In this document: piece after piece, positions 51,204 through 53,567 of the stretch
How the letters are laid out: the number at the start of each line of letters is the position of its first letter
How positions within the stretch are numbered: position 1 is the stretch's first letter
Origin: JACKBJ01 sp964549495
GTDB taxonomy: Bacteria > Chloroflexota > Anaerolineae > Epilineales > Epilineaceae
NCBI GenBank assembly: GCA_964549495.1
Contig: CAZJWJ010000030.1
Location: 1-53,567, forward strand
Length of the DNA: 53,567 nucleotides
Direction: 5' to 3'
Translations under genes and position numbers: made by a program
Notes under the pieces: model-generated
What the model was told of the DNA's origin: nothing
What the model saw: only the letters and a program-made list of their open reading frames with translations
Database searches by the model: none

Positions 51204-51917
51204 ATGGCCCAGGCAAGGACCGCAAACAGCGCGCCGGAGCCCGACTTCGAGATCGCGATGGCCGACCTTCGACGGCGTCTCGCCGCGCCGCTTCCGGGTC
51301 GCGAGGCGATGATGGTCAACGCGCCCAGCCAGCGCGGCTTCCTGGAGCACGAGGAAGCGCGGCGGCAGGCCGGCCGGCTCGGCGCGGCGCTGGTGCTGCT
51401 CTATCCCAAGGGTGGCCGGGCACATACGGTCCTGACCTTGCGAAGCGACCAACTGCGGGACCACGCCGGACAGATCTCCTTTCCGGGCGGACGCCGCGAG
51501 TCGGGCGAGAGCCTCGAGCAGGCCGCCCTGCGCGAAGCCCAGGAAGAGCTGGCCATCCCGCCCGAAGGGTTGGAGGTCCTGTCCGCGCTGACACCGATCT
51601 ACATCCCGCCTAGCGACTTCCTGCTCTACCCCAAGCTGGCGGTCGCCCGGCGCCGACCCGACTTCCGCGCCCAGCCCAGCGAGGTGGCCGAGATCATCGA
51701 AGTGCCGATGGAGCACTTCCTGGCCCACGGAAACCGCCGCGTGGAGACCTGGGAGCTGAGAGGCGAGCGGCGCCGCATCCCGCATTATCGTGTCGGCGAG
51801 CACAAGGTCTGGGGAGCCACGGCCATGGTGCTGGCCGAGCTGGTTCGGCTCTGGTCCGAATCGCGCTCGCTCTCGGCCAATCCCCGCCTCGACGTGGCGG
51901 AAGCGGGTGGTCCGTGA
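51204..51917 (+). CDS. NUDIX hydrolase, CoA pyrophosphatase-like
   Basis: 237 aa. The segment HAGQISFPGGRRE is the CoA-pyrophosphatase (NudL/NUDT7) signature leading into a Nudix box with ALREAQEELAI. The Gly usually found near the end of the box is Ala. Predicted to hydrolyse CoA or a related nucleotide diphosphate using divalent metal. The ATG has no Shine-Dalgarno but a -10 box 6 nt upstream, indicating leaderless translation. Its TGA forms a GTGA overlap with a small downstream frame. Confidence 0.85.
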   Translation: MAQARTANSAPEPDFEIAMADLRRRLAAPLPGREAMMVNAPSQRGFLEHEEARRQAGRLGAALVLLYPKGGRAHTVLTLRSDQLRDHAGQISFPGGRRESGESLEQAALREAQEELAIPPEGLEVLSALTPIYIPPSDFLLYPKLAVARRRPDFRAQPSEVAEIIEVPMEHFLAHGNRRVETWELRGERRRIPHYRVGEHKVWGATAMVLAELVRLWSESRSLSANPRLDVAEAGGP

Positions 51918-52108
51918 AGGACCTCGGCGGGCGGCTATTCCTGGCTGTCGAGCTGGACGATGGCCCTTGCGCCAGAACCAGCCCGCGCGGTCACACCAAG
52001 ATCCCAAGCGGATCGACCGTCCAATTCCAGACGAGCCCCAAGGAGTCTGAAGGCATGAACGCGATGGACAGCCGAGCCTCCGCCCTCCCGTCCGGGCCTG
52101 GCCGGTGA
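51914..52108 (+). CDS. questionable 64-aa ORF between NUDIX and pfkA
   Basis: GTG start overlaps the NUDIX stop and the TGA overlaps the pfkA start, both as GTGA. The N-terminus includes RLFLAVELDD, resembling the first strand of 2'-5' RNA ligase-like (ThpR) proteins, but the rest does not continue that fold. It may be a remnant, a coupling peptide or spurious. Low support. Confidence 0.22.
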   Translation: MKDLGGRLFLAVELDDGPCARTSPRGHTKIPSGSTVQFQTSPKESEGMNAMDSRASALPSGPGR

Positions 52109-53082
52109 GCATCCAGCGCATCGCGGTCTTGACCAGCGGTGGCGACGCGCCGGGCATGAACGCCGCCATCCGCGCGGTGACCCGCGGCGGCATCGAGCGG
52201 GGCTGGCAGGTCTGGGGCGTCCGCCACGGCTTTCGGGGCCTGATCGCCGGCGACCTGAGCCGGCTGGGCCGGCGCGACGTGGGCGGCATCATGCAGCTGG
52301 GCGGTACGGTGCTCGGATCCGCCCGCTGCCCCGAGTTCGAGACCGAAGCCGGGCAGCGCCAGGCCCTGGCATCGCTGCGGGCCCTCGGCATCGAGGGGCT
52401 GATCGTCATCGGCGGCAACGGATCGCAGCAGGGTAGCGCGGCGCTCCATGCTCGGGGCCTGCCGGTGGTGGGCATCGCCTCGACTATCGACAACGACCTG
52501 GCCGGCACCGACATCACGCTGGGCGTCGACACCGCGCTCAACGTGGTGCTCGAGAGCCTGGATCGCATCCGCAGCACGGCCAGCTCGCACGAGCGGGTCT
52601 TTCTGGTCGAGGTCATGGGGCGCGACTGTGGCTACCTGGCGGTCATGGCCGGATTGGCCGGCGGGGCCGAGGTGATCGCCCTGCCGGAGACGAATCCCGA
52701 GCCCGAGGACCTGATGCTCGAGATCCGCGATGCCTACCACCGCAAGCAGCATGCGGTGGCGGTGATCGCCGAGGGATGGCGGGAGGGCGCGATGGGCCTG
52801 GCACGCTACGCGGAGGCGCATGCCGAGCGCTTCGAGGGCATCGCCTGCCGGGTCACCATCCTGGGCCACGTGCAGCGCGGCGGCTCGCCTTCCTACTTCG
52901 ACCGCAACCTGGCCACCCGCCTGGGCATGCGGGCCGTCGAATGCATGGCGCGCGGCGAGACCGGCGTGTTGGTCGGTCTGCAGGGCGCGCGGCCCTCGGT
53001 CACGCCCTTGAGCGAGGTGGCCGGCATCACCCGACATCCGGGCCCGGAGATCCTGGAGTTGGCCGCGGTCCTGGCGCGCTGA
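52105..53082 (+). CDS. pfkA: 6-phosphofructokinase
   Basis: 325 aa, committed step of glycolysis. Motifs: TSGGDAPGMNAAIR at the N-terminus, STIDNDLAGTD (with the catalytic Asp), EVMGRDCGYLA and GHVQRGGSPS. The nucleotide-binding GGDG of ATP-type enzymes reads GGNGS (Asn105 in place of the Mg-associated Asp); the following Gly, which favours ATP over pyrophosphate, is kept. Start is GTG 52105 in a GTGA overlap with the doubtful small ORF; the ribosome site is weak. Phosphoryl donor is most likely ATP but not certain. Confidence 0.92.
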   Translation: MSIQRIAVLTSGGDAPGMNAAIRAVTRGGIERGWQVWGVRHGFRGLIAGDLSRLGRRDVGGIMQLGGTVLGSARCPEFETEAGQRQALASLRALGIEGLIVIGGNGSQQGSAALHARGLPVVGIASTIDNDLAGTDITLGVDTALNVVLESLDRIRSTASSHERVFLVEVMGRDCGYLAVMAGLAGGAEVIALPETNPEPEDLMLEIRDAYHRKQHAVAVIAEGWREGAMGLARYAEAHAERFEGIACRVTILGHVQRGGSPSYFDRNLATRLGMRAVECMARGETGVLVGLQGARPSVTPLSEVAGITRHPGPEILELAAVLAR

Positions 53083-53148
53083 GCCGACGCAGGCCCCGCG
53101 GGATCCGAGCGGCGCGCGCCGAGCGCTCGTCCGCGGGCCGGCGAATCA

Positions 53149-53177
53149 TTGACAAAGTCGAAGCGGGACGCGAGAAT
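53149..53177 (+). promoter_or_regulatory. sigma70-type promoter for korA
   Basis: TTGACA (53149-53154), 17 nt, GAGAAT (53172-53177), about 130 nt before the korA ATG. The rest of the 227-nt gap after pfkA shows no gene. Confidence 0.5.
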
Positions 53178-53309
53178 TGGACACTTGGCGACCGCCATGT
53201 CGGGGGAAGATCCGCCGCCGGCGGGACGTCGAAGTCACAGGTCACAGAGGCGCGCCGAACAGGAGCGCGCCGGCAAGCGTGGCACGCCACGCAGGAGCGA
53301 TCCGACATC

Positions 53310-53534
53310 ATGTCTGACACAAGCCCGACGGCCGCAACGCGGGAGGTCGAGGTCCAGGAGCTCGAGGACGTCGTCATCCGCTTCGCCGGCGACTCCGGCG
53401 ACGGCATGCAGCTCACGGGCACCCAGTTCACGAACACCTCGGCGGTGGTCGGCAACGACATCAGCACCCTGCCCGACTTCCCGGCCGAGATCCGCGCGCC
53501 GGCCGGCACCCTGGCCGGCGTCAGCGGCTTTTAG
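53310..53534 (+). CDS. korA: 2-oxoacid:ferredoxin oxidoreductase alpha subunit, 3'-truncated at adapter junction
   Basis: Only the first ~74 residues are genuine. They contain IRFAGDSGDGMQLTGTQFT and FPAEIRAPAGTLAGVSGF, the conserved N-terminus of KorA-type subunits that bind the second substrate or CoA in 2-oxoglutarate (or related) synthase. AGGAG lies 12 nt before the ATG. The apparent TAG stop at 53532-53534 sits at the join with adapter sequence and is an artefact; the family normally continues with Gln after SGF. A korB gene would be expected beyond the true end. Confidence 0.9.
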   Translation: MSDTSPTAATREVEVQELEDVVIRFAGDSGDGMQLTGTQFTNTSAVVGNDISTLPDFPAEIRAPAGTLAGVSGF

Positions 53535-53567
53535 AATGATACGGCCACCCCCGAGATCTACACGCCG
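53535..53567 (+). other. Illumina P5 adapter sequence at the contig end (artefact)
   Basis: From 53535 the sequence matches the 29-nt P5 flow-cell oligonucleotide at 27 of 29 positions through 53563 (it begins AATGATACGG and ends CGAGATCTACAC; mismatches at adapter positions 12 and 16). GCCG follows. This is library contamination, not genome. Confidence 0.97.

Noticed and set aside
53532..53534. TAG as a genuine stop giving a short KorA-like protein
   Set aside because: It falls at the adapter join inside a conserved motif.
1..53567. tRNA, rRNA, CRISPR arrays, insertion sequences or prophage
   Set aside because: None was recognised; no transposase, integrase or regularly spaced repeat was seen.

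Overview
The window is a GC-rich bacterial contig, gene-dense on both strands, with many GTG/TTG starts and many 4-nt ATGA/GTGA gene overlaps. Exported proteins often carry long Thr/Pro-rich linkers behind the signal peptide. Other markers are a SARP/BTAD-NACHT-sulfatase-fold regulator, a greA-lysS pair, an XPB-type helicase with helicase-associated partners and a DUF4037 nucleotidyltransferase. Together these point to a Chloroflexota-like bacterium; this is inference, as no rRNA gene is present. Both ends cut through genes (lon on the left, korA on the right). The last ~33 bases are Illumina P5 adapter, not genome.

Layout: 1-2761, lon (5' partial) and an MscS channel. 2778-6651, greA, lysS, a membrane protein and a lipid kinase on the minus strand. 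6868-13542, a large secreted subtilase with a PA domain, then pnp and rpsO (minus). 13733-17536, a 1267-aa BTAD-NACHT-FGE-fold protein. 17841-21578, three M42 aminopeptidases with overlapping ends plus a Thr/Pro-rich membrane protein (minus), diverging from tdh-kbl (21764-24092) out of an intergenic region where two sigma70-like promoters share their -35 bases. 24134-29306, an Asp-box beta-propeller convergent with a 1240-aa beta-propeller/di-haem protein. 29630-33184, a nucleotidyltransferase divergent from two tandem MFS paralogues. 33292-36395, an exported PA-domain/PNGase F-like protein and a membrane-anchored rhodanese whose reading frame is interrupted by one TGA. 36487-45012, a four-gene overlapping operon: Clp-type ATPase with a dead D1, XPB helicase, two proteins sharing the XPB N-terminal domain. 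45167-45592, a DUF1801 protein. 45600-49411, a zinc-uptake type operon (DUF3299, ZrgA/DUF2796, ABC ATPase, FtsX permease) behind a Zur/Fur box and a Fur-family gene. 49497-53534, an aromatic amino acid decarboxylase, a NUDIX hydrolase, phosphofructokinase and the start of korA.

The most notable item is the rhodanese gene. The in-frame TGA falls where relatives have the second cysteine of a CxC active-site loop. The conserved rhodanese C-terminus continues in the same frame to a TAG, and a strong terminator follows that TAG rather than the TGA. A selenocysteine-containing sulfurtransferase is the best reading. Second is the Clp-XPB operon, which joins an unfoldase-like ATPase having one live ATPase ring to a DNA helicase and two helicase-associated proteins. 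Protein and amino acid breakdown is a recurring theme (subtilase, three M42 peptidases, threonine catabolism, PNGase-like deglycosylase, Lon).
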